In this document: piece after piece, positions 24,801 through 36,900 of the stretch
Position numbering within the stretch: position 1 is the stretch's first letter
Layout: each line of letters opens with the position of its first letter
NCBI GenBank assembly: GCA_036877525.1
Contig: JAZGTH010000001.1
Location: 12,052,001 to 12,116,000 of the forward strand
Source of the DNA: Chromobotia macracanthus
Lineage: Eukaryota > Chordata > Actinopteri > Cypriniformes > Botiidae
DNA: 64,000 nt
Reading direction: 5' to 3'
Made by a program: the position numbers and the translations under genes
The notes under the pieces: model-generated
The model's database searches: none
The model's input: the letters and a program-made list of their open reading frames with translations, nothing else
Told to the model about the DNA's origin: nothing

Positions 24801-27800
24801 ACCAATCTTGGACTTTGTGTGTCCTTTGTAATATGGTTGTTCTTGTCTGCAGCCGATGAGCTTCATCAAGTTCTCCAGCCCTTTCTGCTACGCAGGGTTA
24901 AGTCAGAGGTGGCAGCCGAACTGCCCAAGAAGACAGAACTTGTGATTTATCATGGGATGTCTGCCCTTCAGAAGAGATACTATAAAGCAATTTTGACCAG
25001 AGACGTTGGTAAGACTGCTCTACCCAAAATGACAACAGGCCATATTAAATTCTTTAAGCAGCAAACACTGTTTAATCTAGTGTTTCAACAATTTCAGATG
25101 CCTTTAGGACTGATCAAAGCAGCAAGACCCAACTGTTGAACATTTTAATGCAGCTTAGGAAATGTGTGAACCATCCCTACTTGTTTGATGGTAATCACTT
25201 GTTTGATGTTCATCTCTTTCTCATTGATTCCCACTCATTTGCAATCTCAAACTCCAAATGATTCATTTCTCTCTTTTTTCTATAAGGTGTGGAACCAGAA
25301 CCATTTGAGATGGGGGAGCATTTAGTGGAGGCCAGTGGGAAGCTGTCTTTGCTGGACAGCATGTTGGCGTATCTTCAGGAGGGGTGTGTCTTACCTGAAG
25401 TCTAGCTTCCTTTCTGTCACTTGCAAACTATTCTTTTGCATTTTAGGTTATGCAGTTTGTCAGATTGCTTGTGGGTGAAACATCCTCTAAAGTGAGAAAT
25501 TGGATTTTGACATTCTAAAGTAATTACACATACTGTTGGAATGTAAAATTAATTAGCATAGCATCTCAAACTTTTTGAGCACCATGCCACCTCATTGAAT
25601 ATTATCTCAAATGCGTAAAATTCACATGGAGATATTAAAAATAGCTGATTTTGTGTTTTTTTTTTTACCCAGGGGCCACCGAGTTCTTATGTTTTCTCAA
25701 ATGACCAGGATGCTGGATATTCTACAAGATTATTTTGAGTACAGAGGTACTAAGGCACACTTTGAGTGTATCAGAGCCTTCATTTTCTCTTATATCTGTG
25801 GTTTCATGACATACTTCACAGGCCACCAAAGTGCATGTTTTCAAACCTTAACAAACTGTTTCTAAAAGCGTTGACAAAAAAACACTTCAAATAGAATGAA
25901 ATCGTTTAAAGATGACACTCATGAAAAAATTGTGTTTGCTCTAGATTTTTTTGAGAGGAATTGTATTCTCGATATGGAACATTTATGTAACCATACCCGA
26001 CATGTTCTTCTAGTAATCTAGTCCCCTAATCTAGAGCAGTTGATGTGGGTTCAGTATCATATCCTGTGTTTACTGCTGCGTTTGCGTTTAAGTGCTACAG
26101 GCCGTGTAACTGCCAGCTCTGATTGGTGCCTCCCACTTCTGCAGGTTACAGTTATGAGCGTCTGGATGGTTCTGTCCGGGGAGAGGAGCGTAACCTAGCC
26201 ATCAAAAACTTCAGCACCAAAGATGTGTTTATATTTCTTCTTAGCACCAAAGCTGGTGAGTTTACAGTCTGAAAGCACCAATCTCCAAAGTCTTTGACAA
26301 TCTGATTTTCATATGTCACCATCACACAGTATTAATAAACAGCAAATATGCAAACGCAAATCTATTTATTATCTGTTTTTGTTCCTGTAGCTCAATTGGT
26401 AGAGCACAAAGGTTGTGGGTTTGATTCCCAGGGAACACGCATACTGATAAAATGTATACCATGAATGCACTGTAAGTCACTTTAGTCTGCCAAATGCGTA
26501 AATGTAAATTGCAAACTCATATCTTTACCTAAGAATAATTGAAAATGAAATGATAGTTACATCTAACCATACCACACATTAGAATTGCATCTGTATGTGA
26601 CGGCATTGCAAAAACTGAACGCCAGATATTACACTGATGCAAAGAAAGATTGCATCTTTAAACTTTTCTGCAGCACATCACAGTATGCTGTAGTATAACT
26701 GTATTTGAAGACCATGTGACACAGCAGTGTTTATCATTTTCTTTTAGGAGGTGTTGGAATGAACCTGACAGCAGCAGATACTGTAATCTTTGTGGACAGT
26801 GACTTCAACCCACAGAATGATCTACAGGCAGCTGCACGAGCCCACAGGATTGGACAAACAAGGTACAGAACAGGCAAAAGAACGTTTTTTTTAAGTTTCT
26901 CTGAAAGGATGAACTCACCCAAAAATGAACATTATCTCAGTATTTGCATAAAAGTTGTCCATATTGTACTTCAGTATGCACAAAATTCCCAGTTTTCTGA
27001 ACCAAACAATAACTATAGTTACTCTCTAAAATTAGGCCCTTCTCAGTAGCTCTCAAATCTCATTTTTGCTTCCACATAGTATCGGCAGCAACTTGGTCTT
27101 CTGTGTCACTGATGCATTTGGTGTTACTGATGTCAGACCTGATATTTGAATATGTTTGAATATGTTTGAATATGCTTATTTGCGAATGACATTGACAGTT
27201 GGCAGAGAGGAAGACTCTTTGTTGTTTTTGGAGCTTGATAGCCCAACATGCTGTTATGTTATTGAAAAAAGCAATGTGAACATTCTTCTCCTCTACTTGA
27301 CTTTGTTGTTCAGTTGTCATCTTTGTTGTGCATGCAGAGCTGTTAAGGTGATCCGGCTCCTTGGCAGAAATACAGTTGAAGAGATCATTTATTCTCGCGC
27401 CGTTTCTAAACTACGCCTCACGAACACAGTGATCGAAGAAGGGCGGTTTTCTCTGCTCGACCAGGCTCAATCTGCAACTTCTGGTCTTCAGGTGGAGAGA
27501 GGTCCACATGTTTTACCCCTTAAGCTTATCTCCATTATATCGGACATGCTGCGCTGTTACTACATCCTGTTTCCTGATTCATATATCTGCATGTCTAATT
27601 GTGGTTTCCTATCTTCATGTGAAACAGTTGTTGAGAAAAACATTGTCTTTGTTTTACAGTATTCTTCTTATCTTCTTATATTCCCATCACTAGTTGAGTG
27701 AGATCCTGAAGTTTGGTGTGGATAAGCTGCTGTCTTCAGAGGAGAGCTCCATTCAAGATGTGGACCTTAGGTTAATCCTGGGAGTGTCCCGCAATGGACA

Positions 27801-30800
27801 ATGGATAATGGACGAAGAGCCTATTAGGCTTAATGAGAGCGATGAAGAGGAAGATAAGGACATTGAGGGTCAAAGTATGACCCTTACCTCATATATTTTT
27901 AATAATTGTACTTAAATTTGCATTTTTTAATAAGATGGTCTTTCTTCTTTCCATTCCAGACCACATGTACTACTTTGAGGGGAGGGACTACTCTAAAGAC
28001 CCCAGTGCAGAAGATGAGAAGACCTTTGAACGGATAATTGAGAAGCAGCTAGCTGAGCTAGAGGATGCTGGAAAAGAGGGGCGCTCACTCCGTAATAAAG
28101 CAGGGGTAGTGTAATCACATAAAGACTGATATAATGCAATTTAAAAGGTTTAATTGTTTTATTTCCGTCTCTATCTATCTATTCATGCATTCCATCCATT
28201 AGAAATAGTAGATATAAAGAGACATTATAATAATCATTCATGTATTTCATTTTCAATGCACAATTAAGGCAATGAACAACAAATATGTGGACTTGCCCAT
28301 CAGGTGTTTCTTTCTGGGCCCCTCGCCCAGCCATTGAGGAAGAAGAGACCTCTTACAGAATCAGAGTTGAAACAGAGACGTCAGAAGAGACAGGAAGCTG
28401 CTGCAAAGAGAGCGAAGCTACAGGAGGAGAGGAAGAGACAACAGGAAGAACTAAATCATAAGAAAAAGTAAGAATCTGAACATAATGCATTCTTGGTAGT
28501 ATTCTATTGACTGGTTTGTTCCTGTGGATGTCCATTTTAAGAGCTGTATGTGAATCTTTGTGTTTGTTTTTAATGGAAGGATGGCATGGTGGAACTCGTG
28601 TGGCTACAGATCACTGTGCTTGCCCTGCGTCGACAGTGAGGGTGAAGATATGGAGCCAGATGAGGATGAAGATGTCAGCTTGAGTTCAACTGATTCGGAT
28701 CACACGGCCATTCGCTATGTGCTGGGTGATGTAACCCACCCTCAGGCTGATCGAGAGAATGCCATCATTGTGCACTGTGTTGGTATGCCTCCAATAAAAA
28801 CTTCTTATCAACACTATATCCATGGTAGCCCGTAGCAGAGATGTCACACTGACAGAAGACCACTGTCAACATATCGATTGTCTTACATGGAATGTTATCA
28901 GATAAGGGCCATGTTTAAAATGACCTCAGCTTAGTTCAGGCTTCAGTGTGTCATTTTAAATACTTTCTCCTTCCCCAAATTAATATGCAGTGACTATAAG
29001 TAAGCAATTGGTAGGTTGACTCTCCGAAAAGTGCAAACACTGTGTCCCTGTAGCCCTTTCAACACATTGTCTCGTTAAGCATCCCGACCAGCCATGTTGG
29101 TTCAACCAATGGCATGCGTTTGGGGGCAGGTTATCTTTCTGTAAGGTTAGTGTTTAAGAAACCAGTTCAAACAATCATTATTTCAGCAATTTCACTTGAT
29201 GACATTAGTGTGCAAATACAACACACTCTAGCTTTTGTTTGCAATATTTTGGCATGACATGATATGTGATTGTGTGTATTTGGTGTAGATGATTCTGGCC
29301 ACTGGGGCAGAGGAGGATTGTTTACCGCTTTGGAGCTCAGATCAGACGAGCCGAGGAAGCAGTATGAGCTGGCTGGCGACATGAAAGGTGAATAAACCTT
29401 CACATTTTGCTCTGACAGGCCTAACTGATGCTCTGCCATTCCAAACATTCCAAACTGACATCAGTATCTGTCTGAACACTGTATCTGTTCAGTATCAGGT
29501 CAGCTCCCAGTGTTTTTATATTGCTGCTCGCAAGCTGACTTTCCATAAAACTGTCAGTGTTGATTTAGCCATTACGTAAAGTGTTTGAAAGCTTAATTAT
29601 GGATGTCATAAATGTTGTGATGTCAGAGCTATAAAGCTGTTATTTGCATTTGCATGAGAACAGCTTACTGAATTCATATTGTACAAATTATTCTCATAAT
29701 AGTACACAACACAACACTGGTTTGTAGTTCTGTATCACCGTGGGGTGATTGCACACATTTCTGATCCTCTTTTATTAAAGCAATAAGCTACAAGAGACCA
29801 TAACTTACAGTGATTTTACAGTAGGTATGGGGTCTTCATATTAGTTTTATAAAACAACAGAAACGGTAATGATGATGAAACAGTAATGTTTTAGCATGTT
29901 GTTGTACCAAATTATGAACAATTATTTGAATAAACAATTTGTCAGCAAAGTAATATAGTTCATTTTCTGTAGACTGTTTATGCAATTCCTAGGCAATATA
30001 AAAGCTTGGCACATTAATTTAGAATTTAGAAGCTATATAGTGCATATATTTATCCTAAAATAACTTTAAACTCAGTTTATCCAATTGAAATGCAGAGTCT
30101 GAACAATTCATTTTATAATGAGTGCAATATGAATTAATTCCAGGGGCTGTTTTTTATGGTTGAAAGTAACAGGATCAGTATTAGTAGCGGTGTTATATTA
30201 GTGTTGGTGTTATATTTTTGGGTAACATAAAACGATATGATCATGTTTCAGATTTGGAGCTGGGGAATGTTCTGCTTTTTCCTATTGACGACAAGCAGTC
30301 GAGACTTAGTGGAAGAGATTTCGTAAGTTGGCAAGCTGTCTGTTACTTAATTTATTAATGTTACTTATTGTAATAATGAATTTATTAATGGTCTGTATGA
30401 TCTGTTTCTGTAGCTGGCACTCATAGTCGCCCAGCAGAGAGATAAAGCCAACAACTTATCAGGCATTCGGCTCACTGCCTTGGAGGAGGCCCTCAAGAAG
30501 ATCTATAGAGATGCTAAACAAAAGAAGGGTAATATAATTAAATATAACATTATATAATGTGATTATAATAATATTATGTAGTATTATAATCTTTTTCACC
30601 ATAAACATCTGTTACATCTGATAAACAGCTGTTTATGCTGCCATTAAAGTATACATCTGTACCAAAAACACCTGTTACACTTCCTAGTCACATTCAAAAG
30701 ATTCCTCGAAACTCCTACTCCAAACCACACATAGTTATTTTCTGGAGCGTGTGAGAAACTTTTTACTGATCACTAATGGCTAACTTAGCAAGTGTATTTC

Positions 30801-32825
30801 CTGCGGCCATTTATAGAATTTGTGCATTGTATGGTGCATTTGATATGGTGCATTTGATAAGTACACATGTTCTGAGAATGTATGTAATGTAACAGGGCTC
30901 TTTTTAATTGTTGCCGTGGTTGTGCCTTTGTATGGTTATTCACCTCTGATCGTAAACCTTTTCTGGATTTTCTTCAATAGCAAGTGTCCATCTTCCTCGC
31001 ATTGGTCACTCGACTAAAGGCTTCAACTGGTATGGTACAGAGAGACTCATACGCAAGCACCTAGCTTCCAGAGGCATCCTTACATCAATGTATCCTACTC
31101 TGGATGAGTTTAATATTATCTTTAGCTTAGTAAATGTGCACTAGTAAATGTGTAAACCTTCAATTATCACCAGAATTTCTGTGTACAGTTTACAAATATG
31201 AAATTATTTACAAATTGTCATAACAGGTATCAATTAATAATGGTTAACATTTTACAATAAGGTTCCTTTTGTTAACATTAGTTAACTACCTTAGTTAACA
31301 TGAACTAACAATTAACAATACTTTTTTATAGTAATAGTTTATAGTAATAGTTAATGTAATTTTTAAAATTGATTAAAATCAAAAGTTGTATGTGTTAACA
31401 TTAATACACAATGAACTAACATAAATGATCAATGAACAATTGTATTTGATTTATGTTAACTAATGTTAATGAATGGAACCTTATAAAATGTTTCCATAAT
31501 AATTAATACAATTTTGAAATTTGGCTAGATGCAACCATAGGGTGCATATAATATCTGTACTTCAGTTTTGAGGTACTTCATTATGCTTTGAATACTTTGG
31601 GAGAAATTGCATTGTAGATGGCAAGTGTAGAATCTGTGTTTTAAAGTATTCACCACAGGAAGTAAAGTCTTTGGTTATCCTTGACTTGATTTTCAGCTAC
31701 TATTATAAACGAGCCGCTTCATACACTTCTACAGCTTTTCCATCTACCTCACATTCAGCCTGTGCCCTGGATGAACCCTCACCAGCTGGGTTTGCGCACT
31801 CCCCCAGTCCCCCTGGTAATAGTAAAGGCCCAATAAAGTCACCAAGCCTTTCCACTACGTCACAAGAAGGTCAAAGTGCACCAGGGTTAGCCGACTTTAT
31901 GAGAGGTGTTCATGTCTATTTCTACAACATGGCTGCTTCAGAGAAGAAAAAGCTCTCCCGCTACCTAATCACATATCCTTTCATGCTCGTTGAAAAGGAA
32001 AAGTGTCGTGTGATGTCCTACATAAGAGCCTCAATAGCATAATGGTGATAGTTAATGGAATAGAACCTACAACATTTCAACTACCAATCCAGATATTTAA
32101 CCACTTGACTAAATCACCACACTTTGATCACATTGATGATAAGAAAGATGTTGATTTGAGCTGATTGTTTACTTCTTAACATTGCTGCACGTATGATGGT
32201 GATGAAGAAGATCTCATGAGCTTGCACGTCACGCACATTGTAGGAGAGGTGGAAAGCCCTGTTCATGCACAGGTAACACAATCAAAACACTTTTAACAAG
32301 TATTAAGTCACCTTTACACAGCTAAAATAAGACTGTTTTGTGCCTGCTTAAAATTCTGTGTATAAAAACACAATGCAGCATAAACGCCAGACTAAATTTT
32401 GCCAGCTCTGACCCACCTCTGCCCTTATTGTCAGAGGTGATTCTGATGCTGCATTGGTCCTATGTAAATAAAATGCTGCATCAAAGCAGTCCTAAAGTAT
32501 GTTTTTAATAGCACATGTATTTCATAATGTAGTTTAATTTCATATTTTCATTCATTTTTTTTGTTTGTTTGTTTTGTTTTATATTTAAACAATGTCCATT
32601 ATGCAATTGTCCTTGCTGTGTAAATAAATTTATGCCACCTCAGAGCAGCACCCCAGTTTCAGCAATATACTGTGTATTATTTTTTCCTTTCTTTCGTTTC
32701 AGGAACTGCAAGCTTTATTGCGTCAGTACCCTCAGGCCCTCCTTGTAAAGAAAAAGTGGCTGGAGTCTTGCTTTGCTAACCAAACGAAAGTCAGTGCCTC
32801 GAAATATGTAATTTCATTGCCCTGA
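21827..32825 (+). CDS. chd1l: Chromodomain-helicase-DNA-binding protein 1-like (ALC1) with C-terminal BRCT
   Basis: CHD1L/ALC1 is a nuclear SNF2-type nucleosome remodeller, recruited to DNA breaks when its macrodomain binds poly(ADP-ribose). Twenty-five exons join in phase to 1024 residues: 21827-21920, 22202-22314, 22544-22650, 23281-23395, 23499-23530, 23640-23721, 23817-23979, 24853-25008, 25098-25190, 25287-25383, 25673-25746, 26145-26255, 26748-26862, 27338-27491, 27694-27874, 27960-28105, 28304-28467, 28580-28782, 29289-29387, 30252-30322, 30414-30528, 30981-31089, 31697-31972, 32191-32272 and 32703-32825. Walker A GLGKT is at 63-67, DEAH at 163-166, LTGTPIQ at 190-196 and ARAHRIGQ at 442-449. 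A basic linker with RKKR is at 623-626, an acidic stretch at 684-706 and the macrodomain at about 710-866 (GDVTHP, GHWGRGGL). The C-terminus at about 929-1024 is BRCT-like (THIV; W1003-x3-C1007). Human CHD1L ends before this part. The intron after exon 23 is AT-AC. Confidence 0.96.
26391..26510 (+). mobile_element. tRNA-derived SINE
   Basis: An A box (tagctcaattggtagagc) and a B box (ggtttgattcc) are followed by the tail ctgccaaatgcgtaaatgta. It resembles the copy at 59806 but has lost part of the anticodon region. It lies in the chd1l intron between exons 12 and 13. Confidence 0.8.
31242..31495 (+). mobile_element. MITE of the ACAATAAGGTTCC family, copy 2
   Basis: It starts ggttaacattttacaataag and ends tggaaccttataaaatgttt. 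The ends are inverted copies, with GTTAACATTAGTTAAC-type text between them. It lies in chd1l intron 22. The family is a common fish non-autonomous DNA transposon type. Confidence 0.75.
31973..32190 (+). other. chd1l: U12-type AT-AC intron of chd1l
   Basis: The intron starts ATATCCTTT, the full U12 AT-AC donor consensus, and ends AC. CTTAAC, the core of the U12 branch site, lies at about 32175-32180, some 11 bases before the end. No GT-AG choice keeps the frame. Splicing here joins LIT to YDGDEEDL in phase 2 and completes a BRCT-like domain. Confidence 0.9.
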
Positions 32826-33996
32826 CAGAGCTCTTCCTGCATTTTTGCGAGTGACTGATCAAATCAGTTTGCTTTAGGTGAATTGACTTTCAGTATCTGT
32901 GTAGATACTGTGTGAAATGTACAGCTCTATATTAAATAACACCTAATGATGTCAGTCCTAGAGGCATGTTGTGATATGAATTTGAATAAAGTATTTTTTA
33001 TTTTTTAAAAGAGACAACAGTAGGGTTCTTTGCGCTCTGTAATGATTGTACAGTAATTACTGATGCATTTGCTCTCGCTCTATACATATACTATATTTGT
33101 GTAGTTAGCGTGAGTGTTTGTGCAACGATTATGTTTCTCTTTGTGTTTAACTTGGCTACTTTTATTAAAAAAGTAACTCACAAAAACTGCTGTCAGTGAT
33201 GCATTGTGTACCAGTTTGCTTTGAATGTCCCATGTTTTCATTGAGTAAATGTCCCATGGTTTTATTCACACCTGCATGACCCTAGGCTAGGGTGTAGGTG
33301 TCTGAATTTCAAATTGTATCCCAGAGCTTTTATCAAAATTACAATGTTAAAAATATACCTGATAACATTCAGCCTGAATTATGTCAGCAGATAAAGTGGT
33401 CAAATTACTGAATTGTACTTATGTTGAATTCACCAACACTTCCAGTACTGTTCACCAAAATAAGAGGAGACATCTGAAGTCGTGGAAAAGATGCAACTGT
33501 ACACATTATTATTTTGAATGTAACATTCATTTTAACAGGTTATTTTTCCATGACCTGTCATTTTGAACAAGAACCCAACCTAACACCAAAAAAGTGCAAC
33601 TAAAAACACAACATAAGCATAAAATAAGCATAAATAAAAAAGAATCCTGGTTTTCTGATACAATCTTGCAAATATAGATTTGATTGAATATAGATTTGAC
33701 ACTTGCTCATTACAAATGTCAAGTGTACATTTACAAACCAACAATTTGTTAAAAAAAACAGGTTTGATCATTAGATTTTGTGGATCGTAGTGTTTTTATT
33801 GTTGTAAGATGATAAACAAAGGCACGCACTAACTGAAGGATGTGATTTCGGGGAAGTAGGCGGAGTGTGTGCGGTAAATACTCAGGTGTTGAGACTCAAC
33901 CATTGCGAGATTCAACACACTGCACATTTCAGCACTTCTTTACACTGTTTGTAGATCTTAGTCGGAATTAAACCATTTACGCAAGTAAATCTACTG
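32826..33996 (+). other. chd1l 3' UTR and traf3ip2-like upstream region
   Basis: A candidate AATAAA for chd1l is at 32985-32990. The sequence is otherwise AT-rich with no recognisable exon. The stretch from about 33830 to 33996 is richer in GC and probably holds the promoter and 5' UTR of the next gene. Confidence 0.5.
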
Positions 33997-36900
33997 ATGA
34001 GCCGACCGGTATGTAAGTGTTTCAAAAAACTTTCTCCAAGTGTTACGTGAACGAGGCATTTTCCCCTCGACTGGCGCTAGTGTTTTTGCGGATACTTGTT
34101 ATAAGATTCAGAAATCAGCCGTGATTTGTATGTACGTTTTAGGCATGCGATGTTTTCTTAGACTTTAAATAAAATAAAGAGTCATAACTGTATAATAAAC
34201 CAGCAAAACTTTGTGAAAACTGTTGCCATCCTGCACTGGTACGACAAAACGCAATGCGTTTCAAAGTGTCACTGAACTATACGACAGTGTGTATGAACTC
34301 AATACTGTACCACGAGTAGACATAAGAAATGCCATTACGACACGTAAATGTAATATTATACATATATAAAAACCCATAAGATACTTCACCAAAATACCAC
34401 ATCATACAGTACAGTTATTGATGCAATAAAAATGTTTTACCATGATAGCAACCACCAAAGCCCCCTGTGGAAGAAATTAAAGGAGAGGAATATTCAGGTA
34501 GTTTTATTAACTGTTTGAAGGAGATACCATTTTCATTTATTTATTTCATTTATTTCATTAATGTTTTGAGAGATACTACGGGTACCATGGTACTGTTGTA
34601 AGTGGATGAAGTTACAGCTTCCATATTTAGATATTGAAAGAATGGGCTTATGAATCTAAACATTTATTTTAGTTATTTAGATTTATAGATGATATTTTAC
34701 GTAATAATTTACTACAGCGATTCCAAAAGAACATGACTTATCTAAGTTGAGCTTTGGTGTGATATTTTGGCAATAAAAGTCATTACACATGTTAGTAACA
34801 TCTGATTTGTGCTTTTGAAATAGATTGTCTTAGATACTTGTAATTTCCCATGTCTCATTTTGGTTTGTACCGCAGTATTTTCCACTGTTGATACAATGTG
34901 CACCGATTTTTCATACTGTAACTAGATCGCAGGAAAGAATGAAAATCCCCTTAACACACTTGTGGTTTCAGTAGCCAAAGGTTGTTGCTTTTTACCTAAA
35001 TGTCAGCTTTTAATCATCAGTCAAGACTACTCAGAACTTTCATAATGTACTTAAATATGATGCTATTGATATTGTTAAATTTAATTGCTTCTCAAATTGT
35101 TATTAATCATTTTTTCAGAGTTGTGTGCTGGCTGGGTATTTAAAATGGACGCAGCCTCTTTCTGTTGTTCATAAGGATGATGTCTTCTCTGCGCTGCTTA
35201 CAGTCGGCTACATACAGGTAAATATAATAACACAGAATTTATCAAGACACATGCGTGGTCTAAAAAGTTTCTTGTCTCTCCTCTCAATGCGATACGCGAT
35301 AACCTTTCAATGAATTGCGATGCTGAATTTATGAAGTGCACCAGGAATTCATATTTTATATCGACAATGAAACAAATATTTTTATTATTATTATTGGAAT
35401 TAATTTGCTGTTTCTCAATTGCATATTTACAGCAAGCAGTGTGTTCTAGCAAGTCTCTCTTAACTATTCCATAGTTACGGTAATAAAATACAATATTTGG
35501 ATGCTAATTTTTAGACAATGTATGTCACTGCATTAGATAACAAAATATCAAACCAAGTGGCATCTGAAAACAAATGCAGCTAGGTCTTTTCTCAGAACTA
35601 ACTTTACCTCTCCTAACCATTTTGCATTGACCTTTACACAGCTGGTCTCAGAATTTTAGTTGATGTATGAAGTCAGCTCCCTTGACATTTTGCTAAAAAA
35701 TTGTGTTTGTGCTACCTTTATTTCAAATATATAAACAAATACTCTATTGCTATTTCCTTATACTATATATTTATCAAGGAGTGTTATTGTAAAGTAAATA
35801 GTCCTCTTCACATTTCCGTCAGACTAGACTGTATCTGAATTCATAAACACTTATCTTTTGTTTCTCAATATCTAGGTATATTCCACCCTTTGATCACTAC
35901 CGTTTACAATCCTTCAACTTTCCAGAGGAGAACGACGAGACTATGGATAAAACCAATATTGATGACACTATCTGTGACTCGGACTCCACAAATTCCAGAC
36001 TTATTGGTGCTGAATCTTGCGTGTCTGGAAATGAATCCCGTCTCAGCTCCCAGTCTGACTTTCCAAATACCTGTATAGGCAGAAATGCCAACTACAGATC
36101 CACACAGTCTAGCTACAGCCCATACCAGCCCCCTTTAGGTCTCCCCTCCGGCTACAGTCCCCAGACACCCTTTCCCAGTCAGACTGAGGTGTGTATGAGC
36201 ACCCTGGAGCCGCATGACAGTGACCTGCTCCGCCTCAGTTCATTGGGCAGTAGTTCAGTGGAACACCCCAGTGGCAACCTCCCCTCCTGTTTGGTGTCTG
36301 GAAATTATTGCAGCTACCCTGGTGATTCCTGCTACTCTTGCTCTCCAGACAGGCATAGTCAGGGAGAGTCCAGTCTAGAACAGCCTCGCTCGCTGCGCTC
36401 TACCCCAATTGCATTCACTCCTCACAGCTACTACTTGCCCTCGCACCCCTGCCCGTCCCGTGGGCCACCCTGCTGTAGTCAGTACCCTCTGGATGTGTGT
36501 CATATGGATCAGGGTTCTCATCACAGACCACGTTATCACATGCCTTTTTGGCCTCAACGTAAGTCTGCTCTTGTTTGAGTTCCACGTCTATCACCATTCA
36601 CCAGTGAGTCAGTTTCTTACTTAGAACTCAGTTAATCAACATTATAAAATGATGCCTAAACAAAGTAAACATTATCCCTGTTATCTTTAAAAGTCATAAA
36701 TGATTAGATGTTAATCACAGGGTTGCCGTTAATCCAATTGGCAAACTAATCCAACATGTTCAAACCAGACTAAACGGCAGACTGATTGAGTAATTACATA
36801 GGTAGATTGGGCAACCATTTTTTTACGAGAATCACCCATCTTTGTGCCAGAAGATTAAATATTTGAATGGAAAACTTGTTTCATTTGTTTTTGAGGTATC

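Noticed and set aside
27156..27701. 181-codon open frame on the plus strand
   Set aside because: Only the part matching chd1l exon 14 (27338-27491) has similarity; the flanks read through an acceptor and a donor into intron.
35876..35942. Upstream reading YIPPFDHYR as coding in the Act1 homologue
   Set aside because: It needs a phase-2 upstream exon; exon 2 ends in phase 1, and the in-phase acceptor at 35925 has a better pyrimidine tract and a better family match.
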